Positions 8,868 to 17,133 of a stretch of DNA of 64,000 nt are shown here, one piece after another. The notes beneath the pieces are model-generated. The model saw only the letters and a program-made list of their open reading frames with translations. It was not told where the DNA came from and did no database searches. Source of the DNA: Comamonas testosteroni (GTDB lineage Bacteria; Pseudomonadota; Gammaproteobacteria; Burkholderiales; Burkholderiaceae_C); contig CP044131.1 in the NCBI GenBank assembly GCA_008727115.1, forward strand, positions 1,674,001-1,738,000, in the 5' to 3' direction. The first letter of the stretch is position 1, and each line of letters begins with the position of its first letter. A program made the position numbers and the translations under genes.

Positions 8868-9479
8868 ATGAGCCCTGAAAGTCCTTCCACCTTTGTCATG
8901 CCGCGCACCCAGTTCATTCTGGGGGGGCAGAAAAGCGGCAAGTCCCGCCGTGCAGAACTGTTGGCGCGCCAGTGGCTGGCAGCCGATGCAGCGCATCAGG
9001 CCGTTCTGGTCGCAACGGGTCAGGCCTGGGATGCAGAGATGAGCGAGCGCATTGCCCGCCACCAGCGTGACCGCTCCGAGCGGGTGCCGGGCATGCAGAC
9101 GCTTGAAGAGCCGCGTGACCTGGCCGCTGTGCTGGTGCAGCACAGTCACCCCCAGCGTCTGCTGGTGATTGACTGCCTGACCTTGTGGCTGACCAACTGG
9201 CTGATGCCGGTGGAAGAAGAAAATTTCGAGTCAAAACAGGCTCAAAGCCAAGACTGGAAAGCGCAGTTAGCTCTCTTTTTGAAAGCGATTGATGAGGCTG
9301 CAGGCCCCGTCATTCTGGTGGGCAATGAAATCGGCCTGGGCGTCATTCCCATGGGCAAAGAGGTGCGAGCCTTTGTCGATGCCCTGGGGGTTCTCAATCA
9401 GCAAGTGGCCGCGCATTGCGAAAGCGCCACGCTGATGTGCGCCGGCCTGCCGCTGGCGCTGAAAGGACCGCAGGCATGA
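8868..9479 (+). CDS. cobU: Adenosylcobinamide kinase / guanylyltransferase
   Basis: A CobU/CobP bifunctional enzyme that phosphorylates adenosylcobinamide and then transfers GMP from GTP to build the nucleotide-loop intermediate. The P-loop is GGQKSGKSRRAE and the family signature GPVILVGNEIGLGVIPMG is present. Around residues 118-140 the protein carries a polar insertion (ESKQAQSQDWK) encoded by a dispersed repeat at 9220-9285, in a region that I recall being shorter in relatives. The stop overlaps the btuF start by four bases (ATGA). An alternative start is the ATG at 8898. Confidence 0.92.
   Translation: MSPESPSTFVMPRTQFILGGQKSGKSRRAELLARQWLAADAAHQAVLVATGQAWDAEMSERIARHQRDRSERVPGMQTLEEPRDLAAVLVQHSHPQRLLVIDCLTLWLTNWLMPVEEENFESKQAQSQDWKAQLALFLKAIDEAAGPVILVGNEIGLGVIPMGKEVRAFVDALGVLNQQVAAHCESATLMCAGLPLALKGPQA
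9220..9285 (-). repeat. Dispersed repeat copy inside cobU
   Basis: On the minus strand this reads like the short AT-rich repeat found elsewhere in the window: GAGAGCTAACTGCGCTTTCC, then GGCTTTGAGCC, then TTTTGACTCGAAA. It is fully contained in the cobU reading frame and does not break it. Compare the copies at 12226, 14011, 14766, 20432, 24159, 27831, 42184 and 46360. Confidence 0.5.
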
Positions 9480-10387
9480 AAACCGTGCAGCCCCGTTTTG
9501 TGAGCTCGCTGCTGGCGGCCGTGCTGATGTTCGGCACGGCCACGGCATGGGCCCAGTCTGTGCAGATCACCGATGCACGCGGCACGCGGGTGCAACTGCC
9601 CAAGCCGCCGCAGCGCATTGTCAGCCTGCTGCCTTCGCTGACCGAGAGCCTGTGCGCGCTGGGTGCCTGTGAGCGCCTGGTGGGCGTGGACCGCTACTCC
9701 AACTGGCCGGCCCATGTGAAGACCGTGCCCGTGGTGGGCGGCGGGCTGGACCCGAATATTGAATCCATCGTGGCGCTCAAGCCCGATCTGGTGCTTGCAT
9801 CTGTCGCTTCACGCTCGGTGGCGCGCATGGAGGCACTGGGCCTGAAGGTTGTGGCGCTGGAGCCACGCACGCATGAAGAAGCGCGCACGGTGCTGCATCA
9901 GATTGGTGTGCTGCTGGCCCTGCCGCCCGCGCAGGGGGCGGAGCGGGTCTGGGCCGGGATTGAAGCCGATCTGGCCAAGGCTGCGGCCAGCGTGCCACCC
10001 GGCATCCGTGGCCAGCGTGTGTACTTTGAAGCCAGCCGTGGCCCGTTTGCGGCAGGCGAGCAGTCCTTCATCGGTCAGACGCTGACCCGGCTGCATATGC
10101 GCAATGTGATTGACCCCAGGCTGGGGCCGTTTCCGCGCATCAATCCTGAATATGTGGTCAAGGCAGACCCCGACATCCTGATGGCGGGCGAGCGTTCGTG
10201 GAAAACCGGTGTGCCCGAGTATCCGGGCTGGGCGCAGATGCGGGCCGTGCGCCAGGGCGCGATTTGCGCTTTCAGGGCAGAGGACTCGGATGTCCTGATT
10301 CGCCCCGGCCCGCGCATGGCCGAAGGTGCCCGCATCATGGCGCAGTGCCTGCAGGCCGTGGCTGAAAAGCAGGGCAAGCCGCAATGA
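9476..10387 (+). CDS. btuF: Periplasmic cobalamin-binding protein
   Basis: A 303-residue substrate-binding protein of the BtuF/FepB (helical backbone) class that captures corrinoid in the periplasm for BtuCD. The signal peptide ends near ATAWA-QS. The mature domain opens with VQITDARGTRVQLPKPPQR, followed by IVSLLPSLTESLCALG. The ATG at 9476 overlaps the cobU stop. A longer in-frame extension back to 9416 would bury the signal peptide and is not credible. It forms a tightly coupled unit with the permease and ATPase genes that follow, each overlapping by four bases. Confidence 0.92.
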   Translation: MKTVQPRFVSSLLAAVLMFGTATAWAQSVQITDARGTRVQLPKPPQRIVSLLPSLTESLCALGACERLVGVDRYSNWPAHVKTVPVVGGGLDPNIESIVALKPDLVLASVASRSVARMEALGLKVVALEPRTHEEARTVLHQIGVLLALPPAQGAERVWAGIEADLAKAAASVPPGIRGQRVYFEASRGPFAAGEQSFIGQTLTRLHMRNVIDPRLGPFPRINPEYVVKADPDILMAGERSWKTGVPEYPGWAQMRAVRQGAICAFRAEDSDVLIRPGPRMAEGARIMAQCLQAVAEKQGKPQ

Positions 10388-11412
10388 GCACGGGCAAGCA
10401 ATCCACGCGTGGCCTGGCGGCTCCCTGGCTGCTGCTGTGGCTGGCGCTGGCCGGCAGTCTGCTGGCCTTGCTGGGCGCAGGCATTGGCAGCACGGGCTTC
10501 GAGAGCGTGCTCAAGGCACGCCATGATCCGCTGGCCTGGCAGATCGTGATGGATATTCGCCTGCCTCGCACCGCAGCGGCCTTGCTGGCCGGCGGCCTGC
10601 TGGGGCTGGCGGGAGCCGTGGCGCAGGGCGTGTTTCGCAATCCGCTGGCCGATCCGTATTTGCTGGGCAGTGCGTCTGGCGCATCGCTGGGCGTGGCGCT
10701 GGCCATGGCCGCGCTGGGCGTTTCTCCGTTTGCCCTGGCTGGGCTGGCCCGCTGGGGAGTGACGGGTGCCGCATTTGCCGGGGCTGTGACCGCCGTGGTG
10801 CTGACACTGGTGCTGGCCAAGGGCGTGCAAAACACCATGCGTCTGCTGCTGGCTGGCGTGGTGGTGGGCGTGGTGCTGGGAGCGGCTGCGTCACTGGTGC
10901 TCTTGATGAATCCGGACATCATGCAGGCCATGCAGTCCTTCATGCTGGGCAGCACGGCGTTTGCGGGCTGGAATGCCTGTGCGCTGATGCTGTGGGTGCT
11001 GTTGCCGTCACTGGCCCTGTCCTGGTGCCTGAGCCGCGTGCTGGATGGTCTGGCGCTGGGCGAGGCCACGGCGCACAGCCTGGGCTTGCCGCTGGCGCCG
11101 CTGCGCCTGCTGCTGATTGTGCTGCTGGCGCTGGCCACGGGCACTGCCGTGGCGCAGACCGGGCTGATTGCGTTTGTGGGGCTGGCGGCGCCGCACCTGG
11201 TGCGCTCCATGGTGCGTGCATTGCACCGCTGGCTGCTGGTGCTCAGCTGCCTGATGGGCGGTGTGCTGCTGCTGGCTGCAGACTTGCTGGCCCGCTGGCT
11301 GATTGCCCCGCAAGAGCTGCCCGTGGGCGTGCTGACGGCCGTGCTGGGCGGCAGCTACCTGCTGTGGCTGATGCACAAGCGCGGTGCCATGGCGGGTGGG
11401 GAGGGCGCATGA
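10384..11412 (+). CDS. btuC: Cobalamin ABC transporter permease
   Basis: A 342-residue FecCD/BtuC-family inner-membrane permease with many hydrophobic segments, including the opening LLLWLALAGSLLALLGAG. Family motifs are present: DIRLPRTAAALLAGGLLGLAG, FRNPLADPYLLGSASGA and GLIAFVGLAAPHLVR. It moves corrinoid delivered by BtuF into the cytoplasm using BtuD. The start and stop overlap neighbours by four bases on both sides, which indicates translational coupling. Confidence 0.93.
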   Translation: MSTGKQSTRGLAAPWLLLWLALAGSLLALLGAGIGSTGFESVLKARHDPLAWQIVMDIRLPRTAAALLAGGLLGLAGAVAQGVFRNPLADPYLLGSASGASLGVALAMAALGVSPFALAGLARWGVTGAAFAGAVTAVVLTLVLAKGVQNTMRLLLAGVVVGVVLGAAASLVLLMNPDIMQAMQSFMLGSTAFAGWNACALMLWVLLPSLALSWCLSRVLDGLALGEATAHSLGLPLAPLRLLLIVLLALATGTAVAQTGLIAFVGLAAPHLVRSMVRALHRWLLVLSCLMGGVLLLAADLLARWLIAPQELPVGVLTAVLGGSYLLWLMHKRGAMAGGEGA

Positions 11413-12218
11413 GCAAAGACATGGCTACCGATGAGCGCAAGTCGCCTGCGGTGGAGACGAAGGCCTTGACCGTGCAATTGGGCGAGCGCGAAGTATTACG
11501 CCAGGTCAGCTTGCAGATTCCCAAGGGGCGCTGGACGGCCATCGTCGGCCCCAATGGCGCGGGCAAGTCCACCTTGCTCAGAGCCATGGCGGGCATGCGC
11601 GCAGCCCATCAGCAGCAAAGCGGTGATGTGCTGCTGCAAGGCCGCAAGCTGGACGCGTGGAATGGGCGTGACCGCGCCAAGGCCCTGGCCTGGCTGGGGC
11701 AGAACCAGCCGGTGTCGGCCGATATGGCCGTGTATGACGTGGTCATGCTGGGGCGCTTGCCCCACCAGGGCTGGCTGGCTCCGGCGTCGAGCGATGACAA
11801 GCAGGCAGTAGAGCAGGCGCTGCGCCACACCCATGCCTGGGACTGGCGTCAGCGCAGCATTGGGCAGCTTTCGGGCGGAGAGCGCCAGCGCGTGCTGCTC
11901 GCACGGGCTCTGGCGGTGCAGGCCCAGACCGTGCTGATGGACGAGCCCTTGGCCAATCTGGACCCGCCGCATCAGACCGACTGGATGCTGACGGCACGCA
12001 CGCTGGTGCAGCAGGGCGTGACCGTGGTCAGCGTGCTGCATGAGCTGTCGTTTGCCCTGCTGGCTGACGAGATGGTCGTGATGCAGGACGGCCGCATCAT
12101 CCACCAGGGCGCGTGCAGCGACCCGGCCAGTCATGGTGCGCTGGAGGCCGTGTTCGACCACCGCATACAGGTGCGCGAGCTGGACGGCCTGTGGCTGGCC
12201 TTGCCACGGCTTGCCTGA
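11409..12218 (+). CDS. btuD: Cobalamin ABC transporter ATP-binding protein
   Basis: A 269-residue ABC ATPase that powers BtuC. It has the Walker A motif GPNGAGKST, the signature LSGGERQRV, the Walker B VLMDEPLANLD and the H-loop VLHELSFAL. The ATG at 11409 overlaps the btuC stop. A much longer open frame beginning at 10992 lies within btuC in another frame and is rejected as the start. After btuD there is a 64-base gap holding a dispersed repeat before cobO. Confidence 0.93.
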   Translation: MSKDMATDERKSPAVETKALTVQLGEREVLRQVSLQIPKGRWTAIVGPNGAGKSTLLRAMAGMRAAHQQQSGDVLLQGRKLDAWNGRDRAKALAWLGQNQPVSADMAVYDVVMLGRLPHQGWLAPASSDDKQAVEQALRHTHAWDWRQRSIGQLSGGERQRVLLARALAVQAQTVLMDEPLANLDPPHQTDWMLTARTLVQQGVTVVSVLHELSFALLADEMVVMQDGRIIHQGACSDPASHGALEAVFDHRIQVRELDGLWLALPRLA

Positions 12219-12225
12219 AGATACG

Positions 12226-12288
12226 ACTTGAGTTTTCAAGCCTTTTTGCCTTTGAGCCCTTTATGGGTAAGCGTGAGTAGCTATGAAT
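12226..12288 (-). repeat. Dispersed repeat copy between btuD and cobO
   Basis: The minus strand reads ATAGCTACTCACGCTTACCC, AAAGGGCTC and then AAAAAGGCTTGAAAACTCAA. It matches the pattern of the window's AT-rich repeat family: a TAGCT box, a GCGCTT-like box, a GGGCT box and a T-rich tail ending TTGAA. It fills nearly the whole gap between btuD and cobO and supplies the first bases of cobO. Confidence 0.5.
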
Positions 12289-12852
12289 ATTGAAACCCCT
12301 CCCTCCGAGAAGCCCTATGAAAAGCCCGAAGGTGAGCGCCGCGGCCTCATCATCGTCAACACCGGCGATGGCAAGGGCAAAAGCACGGCCGCCTTTGGCC
12401 TGGCCTTTCGCGCTCTGGGCCGAGGCAAGGCCGTCAAGGTCTACCAGTTCATGAAGGTGCCCACGGCCCGCTTTGGCGAGCACCGTCTGGCCGAGAAGGT
12501 AGGCCTGCCCGTTGAAGGGCTGGGCGACGGCTTTAGCTGGAAGAGCAAGGACCTGGAGCATTCCGCCCAGCTGGCACGTGATGGCTGGGAAAAGGCCAAG
12601 GCCGATATTCTCTCCGGCGAGCTGTTTCTGGTGGTGCTCGACGAGATCACCTATCCGCTGATCTACGGCTGGCTGCCGCTGCAGGATGTGCTGGACACGC
12701 TGGCTGCCCGCCCCAAGGAAGTCCATGTCTGCCTGACGGGCCGCCGCTGCCCGCAGGAAATCATCGACATGGCCGATACGGTGACCGAGATGACCATGAT
12801 CAAGCATGCCTTCAAGGCGGGTATTCCTGCGCAGCGGGGGATTGAGGATTAG
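12283..12852 (+). CDS. cobO: Cob(I)yrinic acid a,c-diamide adenosyltransferase
   Basis: A 189-residue CobA/CobO/BtuR-family enzyme that attaches the 5'-deoxyadenosyl group from ATP to reduced corrinoid. The P-loop-like motif is NTGDGKGKSTAAFGLA. YQFMK and LVVLDEITYPLIYGWL follow, along with LTGRRCPQEIIDMADTVTEM. The length is typical. It belongs to the same plus-strand cobalamin locus and would act on corrinoid brought in by BtuBFCD or amidated by CobB. Confidence 0.93.
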   Translation: MNIETPPSEKPYEKPEGERRGLIIVNTGDGKGKSTAAFGLAFRALGRGKAVKVYQFMKVPTARFGEHRLAEKVGLPVEGLGDGFSWKSKDLEHSAQLARDGWEKAKADILSGELFLVVLDEITYPLIYGWLPLQDVLDTLAARPKEVHVCLTGRRCPQEIIDMADTVTEMTMIKHAFKAGIPAQRGIED

Positions 12853-13000
12853 GCGCCCCCTGAGGCGCTTTGCGCCTTCACCCTCTCTCGCTTTGCTTCG
12901 CAATGCGGGAGGGGGACGATGCCTTCGCCGCGAGGCGGCTCTTGCTCGGCATCTCTGAGTTGGGCCGGGCCAGTTTTTGTCGTTTCGACGGAGGCTGGAA
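12853..13000 (+). repeat. Putative intergenic repeat before bluB
   Basis: This 211-base gap contains GGCGCCCCCTGAGGCGCTTT, then CCTCTCTCGC and GGCTCTTGCTCGGCATCTCT. I remember closely similar text recurring between genes in Comamonadaceae genomes, with short inverted repeats built on GAGGCGCTTTGCGCCTT. Only one copy is in the window, so its repeat nature rests on memory and not on what is shown here. Confidence 0.35.
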
Positions 13001-13063
13001 AAATGGCATGGTGCGGGTATCTGTGAAGTCTCTGCACCGTCCCCAAAGGGCGACAATTGCGTC

Positions 13064-13789
13064 ATGTCACAAGCACAACCATCTCCCACCATTCCTGCCA
13101 CGCCTTTTTCCGAGGCGGAGCGGGCGGCTGTTTACCGCGCCATTTATGAGCGCCGCGACATGCGCCACTTTGCGGGCGGGCAGGTGGCGGAGGACGTGCT
13201 GCTGCGCCTGCTGCGCGCTGCGCATCATGCACCAAGCGTGGGCTTCATGCAGCCCTGGCGTTTTATCCGCGTCAAAAGCAGGGCGCTGCGCCAGCAGATT
13301 CATGCGCTGGTGGAGCAAGAGCGCGTGCGCACGGCCCATGCACTGGGAGAGCGCGAAGAAGACTTCATGAAGCTCAAGGTGCAGGGCGTGCTCGATGCCG
13401 CCGAGGTGCTGGTGGTGGCCATGCCGCCGGGTCGTGAAGCGCATATTTTTGGCCGCCGCACCCTGCCCGAGATGGACATTGCCAGTAGCGCCTGCGCCAT
13501 TCAAAACCTCTGGCTGGCTGCGCGTGCCGAAGGGCTGGGCATGGGCTGGGTGTCGATTTTTGATCCGCTGGAGCTGGCGCAGCTGCTCAAGATGCCTGAG
13601 GGCGCGCACCCGCTGGGCGTGCTGTGCCTGGGGCCGGTGGATGCCTATTACGCCGAGCCCATGCTGCAGCAGGAGAAATGGGCCAGTCGCGCCCCGCTGC
13701 AAGACATGCTGATGGATGACGTCTGGGACGACTCGCGTGTGGCGGCAGCCGCTGCCGAACTCAATCAGGGCAAGCAGGGCGGAGCATGA
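13064..13789 (+). CDS. bluB: 5,6-dimethylbenzimidazole synthase
   Basis: A 241-residue BluB flavoenzyme (nitroreductase fold) that breaks down reduced FMN with oxygen to make 5,6-dimethylbenzimidazole, the lower ligand of B12. It shows the RRDMRHF opening, PSVGFMQPWRFI, and the C-terminal GHPLGVL-like segment (AHPLGVLCLGPVDAYY). I chose ATG 13064. The frame stays open back to 12977 through the repeat region, which is unlikely coding. The stop overlaps cobD by four bases. Together with CobT it implies that this organism makes its own lower base, aerobically. Confidence 0.9.
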   Translation: MSQAQPSPTIPATPFSEAERAAVYRAIYERRDMRHFAGGQVAEDVLLRLLRAAHHAPSVGFMQPWRFIRVKSRALRQQIHALVEQERVRTAHALGEREEDFMKLKVQGVLDAAEVLVVAMPPGREAHIFGRRTLPEMDIASSACAIQNLWLAARAEGLGMGWVSIFDPLELAQLLKMPEGAHPLGVLCLGPVDAYYAEPMLQQEKWASRAPLQDMLMDDVWDDSRVAAAAAELNQGKQGGA

Positions 13790-14868
13790 GTGGTTTTGGC
13801 TGGACTGAGCTGATCGGTCTTTCTCTCAGTCCGCTGGCCTGGCTTTATCAGGCACTCACCGCCGAAGATCTGGCGGCCCTCAACTGGGCGCGCAATGTGC
13901 AGGCCGGCCTGCTGGCGGTGCTCGTGGCCTTGCTGCTGGACAGGCTCTGGGGCGAGCCACCCGTGTGGCTGCATCCCGTGGTGCTGATGGGCAAGCTGCT
14001 GGACGGGGCTGGAAAAATAATAGCGCCTAGCGCTGATATAGCAAAAGATTACAAGCGATTCATGCTTGGATTCATTGCTTGGTGCGCGCTTGCAGCTCTG
14101 TTTTTTATAGTCTATGGGCTGCTGCAGTTCATGCTGGGCTTTGCCGACTGGTGGGTCTGGGGGCTGGTCATGGGGGTGCTGCTCAAGCCGCTGCTGTCCT
14201 GGCGCATGCTCAAGGATGAAGTGCTGGCGGTAGAGGCCGCCTTGCAGCAGTCTCTGCCCGCCGGGCGCGAGCGCCTGAGCTGGCTGGTCAGTCGTGACAC
14301 CACGCAGCTGGATGCGGCCACCGTGCGCGAAAGCGCCATCGAGACGCTGGCAGAAAACCTCAGTGATTCCGTGATCGCTCCCTTGTTCTGGTTTGCCGTG
14401 GCGGGCTTGCCCGGTGCGGCCGTCTACCGCCTGGCCAATACCGCCGATGCGATGTGGGGCTACCACGGTTGGCGAGGCCAGGGCGACAAGCGCCGCCACT
14501 GGCAATGGGCGGGCAAATGGGCGGCGCGGGCCGATGATGTGCTCAACTGGATTCCGGCGCGCCTGACTGCGCTGTGGCTGGCGCTGGTGGCCGGTGGCCT
14601 GCCGTGGACTGACCTGAAGCGCAATGCAGCAGTGACACCCTCACCCAATGGCGGCTGGCCCATGGGAGCCATGGCGCAGGCCTTGGGGGTGCGACTTTCC
14701 AAGCCTGGTGTCTACCAGCTCAATGCCCTGGGTAGGGCGCCTGAAGCTGCGGATTTGCAGAACTCCGTAAAATTGGCCTCCAAAGTGCTGGTAGTGCAGG
14801 TAGCGATTGCGCTGATAGCTATGTTTTTGATGGCGCTGTGGATCTGGAAGCTGCTGGGTAATGTTTGA
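13786..14868 (+). CDS. cobD: Adenosylcobinamide-phosphate synthase
   Basis: A CbiB/CobD-family integral membrane protein (360 residues) that joins aminopropanol or its phosphate to adenosylcobyric acid. Family motifs are LLDRLWGEPPVWLHPVVLMG near residue 45, TVRESAIETLAENLSDSV, APLFWF and MWGYHGW. Two stretches are encoded by dispersed-repeat DNA: about residues 76-100 (KIIAPSADIAKDYKRF) and the final hydrophobic segment. Naming differs between systems: cbiB in Salmonella, cobD in Pseudomonas. It overlaps bluB by four bases and the next gene by eight. Confidence 0.92.
   Translation: MSGFGWTELIGLSLSPLAWLYQALTAEDLAALNWARNVQAGLLAVLVALLLDRLWGEPPVWLHPVVLMGKLLDGAGKIIAPSADIAKDYKRFMLGFIAWCALAALFFIVYGLLQFMLGFADWWVWGLVMGVLLKPLLSWRMLKDEVLAVEAALQQSLPAGRERLSWLVSRDTTQLDAATVRESAIETLAENLSDSVIAPLFWFAVAGLPGAAVYRLANTADAMWGYHGWRGQGDKRRHWQWAGKWAARADDVLNWIPARLTALWLALVAGGLPWTDLKRNAAVTPSPNGGWPMGAMAQALGVRLSKPGVYQLNALGRAPEAADLQNSVKLASKVLVVQVAIALIAMFLMALWIWKLLGNV
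14011..14075 (+). repeat. Dispersed repeat copy inside cobD (5' part)
   Basis: Plus strand: AAAAATAATAGCGCCTAGCG, CTGATATAGC and AAAAGATTACAAGCGATTCA. The AT-rich segment contrasts with the GC-rich flanks and has the TAGC / TAGCGCT boxes of the window's repeat family. It is in frame and interrupts an otherwise conserved hydrophobic region. Confidence 0.5.
14766..14831 (-). repeat. Dispersed repeat copy at the 3' end of cobD
   Basis: Minus strand: TCAAAAACATAGCTATCAGC, GCAATCGCTACC and TTTGGAGGCCAATTTTAC. It has the TAGCT, AGCGC and GAGGCC boxes of the family and encodes part of the last hydrophobic segment of the protein (SKVLVVQVAIALIAMF). Confidence 0.5.
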
Positions 14869-15868
14869 TATGAAGGCCGCTGCCATGCATGGCGGCACCG
14901 ATGCGTTGGGCGTGCCAGCCCATGATTTTTCGACCAATCGCAACGCCTTCGGGCCTTGCCCCACGGCGGTGCGGTTACTGCAGGCGGCCCATGTGGCGCA
15001 GTACCCCGACCCGCATTACACCGAACTGCGCGCGCAACTGGCGGCCTTTCACGGTGTGGCGCTGCAGCGCATTGTGATGGGCGGCAGCAGCAGCGAGCTG
15101 ATTCACCGCATCACCTTGCACGCCGTGCGCAGCGGTGCCAAAAGCGTGCAGTTTCCGCAGCATCACTATGGCGACTACCTGCAGGCGGCGCGGGTCTGGC
15201 GGCTGGCGCTGCAGGGACGCTCGGAGGAGTTGGCGGTGCCAGCCTTGAGCTGGGCTTGTGAGCCGTCCAGTCCGCTGGGCCGCGTGGAAGATATCTGGCC
15301 AGCCTGGCAGCAGGCGCCGAGCCCCCAAGAATGGCGCTTGCTGGACTGCGCTTACCGACCGCTGTGGCTGGAGGGCGAGGCACCAGAGCGCGCCATGGAT
15401 GAGCTCTGGCAGCTGTGGACGCCCAACAAGGCATTGGGCATGACGGGGGTGCGTGCAGCCTATGCCATTGCCCCCGAGCATGCCGCCGAGGCCGAGTTGC
15501 AGGCACTGAATGCGCTGGCCCCATCCTGGGTGGTGGGATCGCATGGTGTGGCCATGCTGCAAGCCTGGGTGACAGATGAGGTACAGCAGTGGCTGCAGCA
15601 AAGCCGCGGCACGCTGAGTCGCTGGAAGGCGCAGCAGCTGGCGCTGTGTGAGCGCCTGGGCTGGCAGGTGTTGCCGGGACATCAGGCCAATTATTTTGTC
15701 GCACGCTTGCCGACGGACGATATAGCCGCGTTACTGTCAGCCTTGCGTGAAAAGGGCATCAAGCTGCGTGACTGTGAGAGCTTTGGCCTGAGCGGCCATG
15801 TGCGCCTGGGCGTTTTGCCGCCGGTGTCGCAGGCCGCGCTGGAGCAGGCCTGCAAACGCATCCAATGA
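14861..15868 (+). CDS. CobC-like class I/II aminotransferase
   Basis: A 335-residue PLP-dependent enzyme related to CobC/CobD threonine-phosphate decarboxylases, which supply (R)-1-amino-2-propanol phosphate for the nucleotide loop. It has the family start HGGTDALGVPAHDFSTNRNAFG (with N replacing the usual S/N pattern), GGSSSELIHRI in the cofactor pocket, and NKALGMTGVRAAYAI with the probable Schiff-base lysine. It is translationally coupled to cobD. The active-site region is less typical than in Salmonella CobD, so the exact reaction is assigned by context. Start alternatives: 14861 or 14870. Confidence 0.8.
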   Translation: MFDMKAAAMHGGTDALGVPAHDFSTNRNAFGPCPTAVRLLQAAHVAQYPDPHYTELRAQLAAFHGVALQRIVMGGSSSELIHRITLHAVRSGAKSVQFPQHHYGDYLQAARVWRLALQGRSEELAVPALSWACEPSSPLGRVEDIWPAWQQAPSPQEWRLLDCAYRPLWLEGEAPERAMDELWQLWTPNKALGMTGVRAAYAIAPEHAAEAELQALNALAPSWVVGSHGVAMLQAWVTDEVQQWLQQSRGTLSRWKAQQLALCERLGWQVLPGHQANYFVARLPTDDIAALLSALREKGIKLRDCESFGLSGHVRLGVLPPVSQAALEQACKRIQ

Positions 15869-15923
15869 CCTTGGCACTCAGACCGTTCAGACTGCACGGC
15901 CGCAAGGCGCTACCATTTCTGCC

Positions 15924-16730
15924 ATGGACACTGAAACTCTGAAGCTGCGCTCTGTGCGGGTAGAGCGCTATGTCACGCCGCTGCGTGAGGGCGGCTCCAT
16001 GCCCGCCATTGTCGAGGCCGATGATCTGGGCACCTATGTGCTCAAGTTTCGTGGTGCCGGTCAGGGCGTGCGGGCCTTGATTGCCGAGATCATCTCGGGC
16101 GGCATCGCGCGGGCACTGGGTCTGCCGGTGCCGGAGATTGTGCTGCTGCATCTCAACGGTGACTTGGCGCGCACCGAGTCCGATCCTGAAATTCAGGACC
16201 TGATTCGCGCCAGTGACGGGCTGAATGTGGGGCTGGACTATCTGCCTGGCTCCATCAACTTCGACCCGGCGGTGGATAGGGTGGATGAGGACTTTGCCTC
16301 GCGCCTGGTGTGGTTTGACACGCTGATCAGCAATGTGGACCGCACGGCGCGCAACACCAATATGCTGATGTGCAAAAAGAAGCCCTGGCTGATCGATCAT
16401 GGTGCGAGCCTGACGTTTCATCACGCCTGGAAGGGCTCGGTTGCCGACCCGGCCAAGCCATTTGCACCCAGCAGCGAGCATGTGCTGCTGGCTCAGGCAT
16501 CGCAGCTGGCCGCAGTCGATGCCGAACTGGCGGCCAGGCTGACTCCCGAGGTGTTGCAAGCCATTGTGGACGAGGTGCCTGACTGCTTTCTGGAGCAGGC
16601 CGCTGCCGACAAGGATGACGATGCACTGAAAGACGTGCAGGCGCATCGCGCCGCGTATGTGAATTATTTTGTGGCCCGCTTGGCGCAGCGCAGTCGCTGG
16701 CTGCAAGGAGTGATTGATGCCCGCGTATGA
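15924..16730 (+). CDS. HipA-like kinase-fold protein
   Basis: A 268-residue protein of the HipA-like kinase type. ATP-binding strand YVLKFRGAGQG includes the likely lysine. LIAEIISGGIARALGLPVPEIVL matches the N-lobe of such kinases. The catalytic loop is NVDRTARNTNML (N near 137) and the metal loop is LIDHGASLTF. It lacks the extra N-terminal domain of full-length HipA and has no HipB-type antitoxin beside it. The stop overlaps the DUF3037 gene by 14 bases, so the two are coupled. It sits between cobC-like and cobQ, but no B12 role is known to me. ATG 15924 is chosen. Confidence 0.8.
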   Translation: MDTETLKLRSVRVERYVTPLREGGSMPAIVEADDLGTYVLKFRGAGQGVRALIAEIISGGIARALGLPVPEIVLLHLNGDLARTESDPEIQDLIRASDGLNVGLDYLPGSINFDPAVDRVDEDFASRLVWFDTLISNVDRTARNTNMLMCKKKPWLIDHGASLTFHHAWKGSVADPAKPFAPSSEHVLLAQASQLAAVDAELAARLTPEVLQAIVDEVPDCFLEQAAADKDDDALKDVQAHRAAYVNYFVARLAQRSRWLQGVIDARV

Positions 16731-17109
16731 GGTGTACGACTATGCCGTGGTACGGGTCGTGCCGCGTGTGGAGCGCGAGGAATTTGTCAACGCGGGTGTG
16801 ATCCTGTCCTGCCAGCTCAGCGGCTTTTTGCAGGCGGCCATTGCGCTTGACGAGAAGCGGCTGCTGGCGCTGGATCCGAATGTGGATCTGGAGACTGTGC
16901 ACAGGCACCTGGGCTCTATCGTGGCGATTTGCGAAGGCCGTGCCGATGCAGGGCCGATTGCACAGCTGCCCTTGCGTGCGCGTTACCACTGGTTGACGGC
17001 CAAGCGCAGCAGCATCATTCAGACCTCGCCCTCGCACATGGGGCAGTGCACCCAGCCGGGCGAAGCGTTGCAGCGCATCATGCAGCGTGTGGTCTTGCCT
17101 TTGGCTTAA
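16717..17109 (+). CDS. DUF3037 family protein
   Basis: A 130-residue cytosolic protein matching the DUF3037 pattern: YDYAVVRVVPRVEREEFVNA, GVILSC, then RYHWLTAKRSSIIQTSPSH near the C-terminus. Function unknown. In my experience this family often sits immediately after a HipA-like kinase gene, as here, where they overlap by 14 bases. That suggests a two-protein module. ATG 16717 follows AAGGAGTGATT, a good ribosome site. The TTG three bases earlier is an alternative. Confidence 0.8.
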   Translation: MPAYEVYDYAVVRVVPRVEREEFVNAGVILSCQLSGFLQAAIALDEKRLLALDPNVDLETVHRHLGSIVAICEGRADAGPIAQLPLRARYHWLTAKRSSIIQTSPSHMGQCTQPGEALQRIMQRVVLPLA

Positions 17110-17133
17110 CGGATATCTAGAGAGAACTGAGAC

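Noticed and set aside
10992-11408. Upstream extension of btuD to 10992
   Set aside because: It would overlap more than 400 bases of btuC in another frame. The family start is at 11409, with an ATGA overlap.
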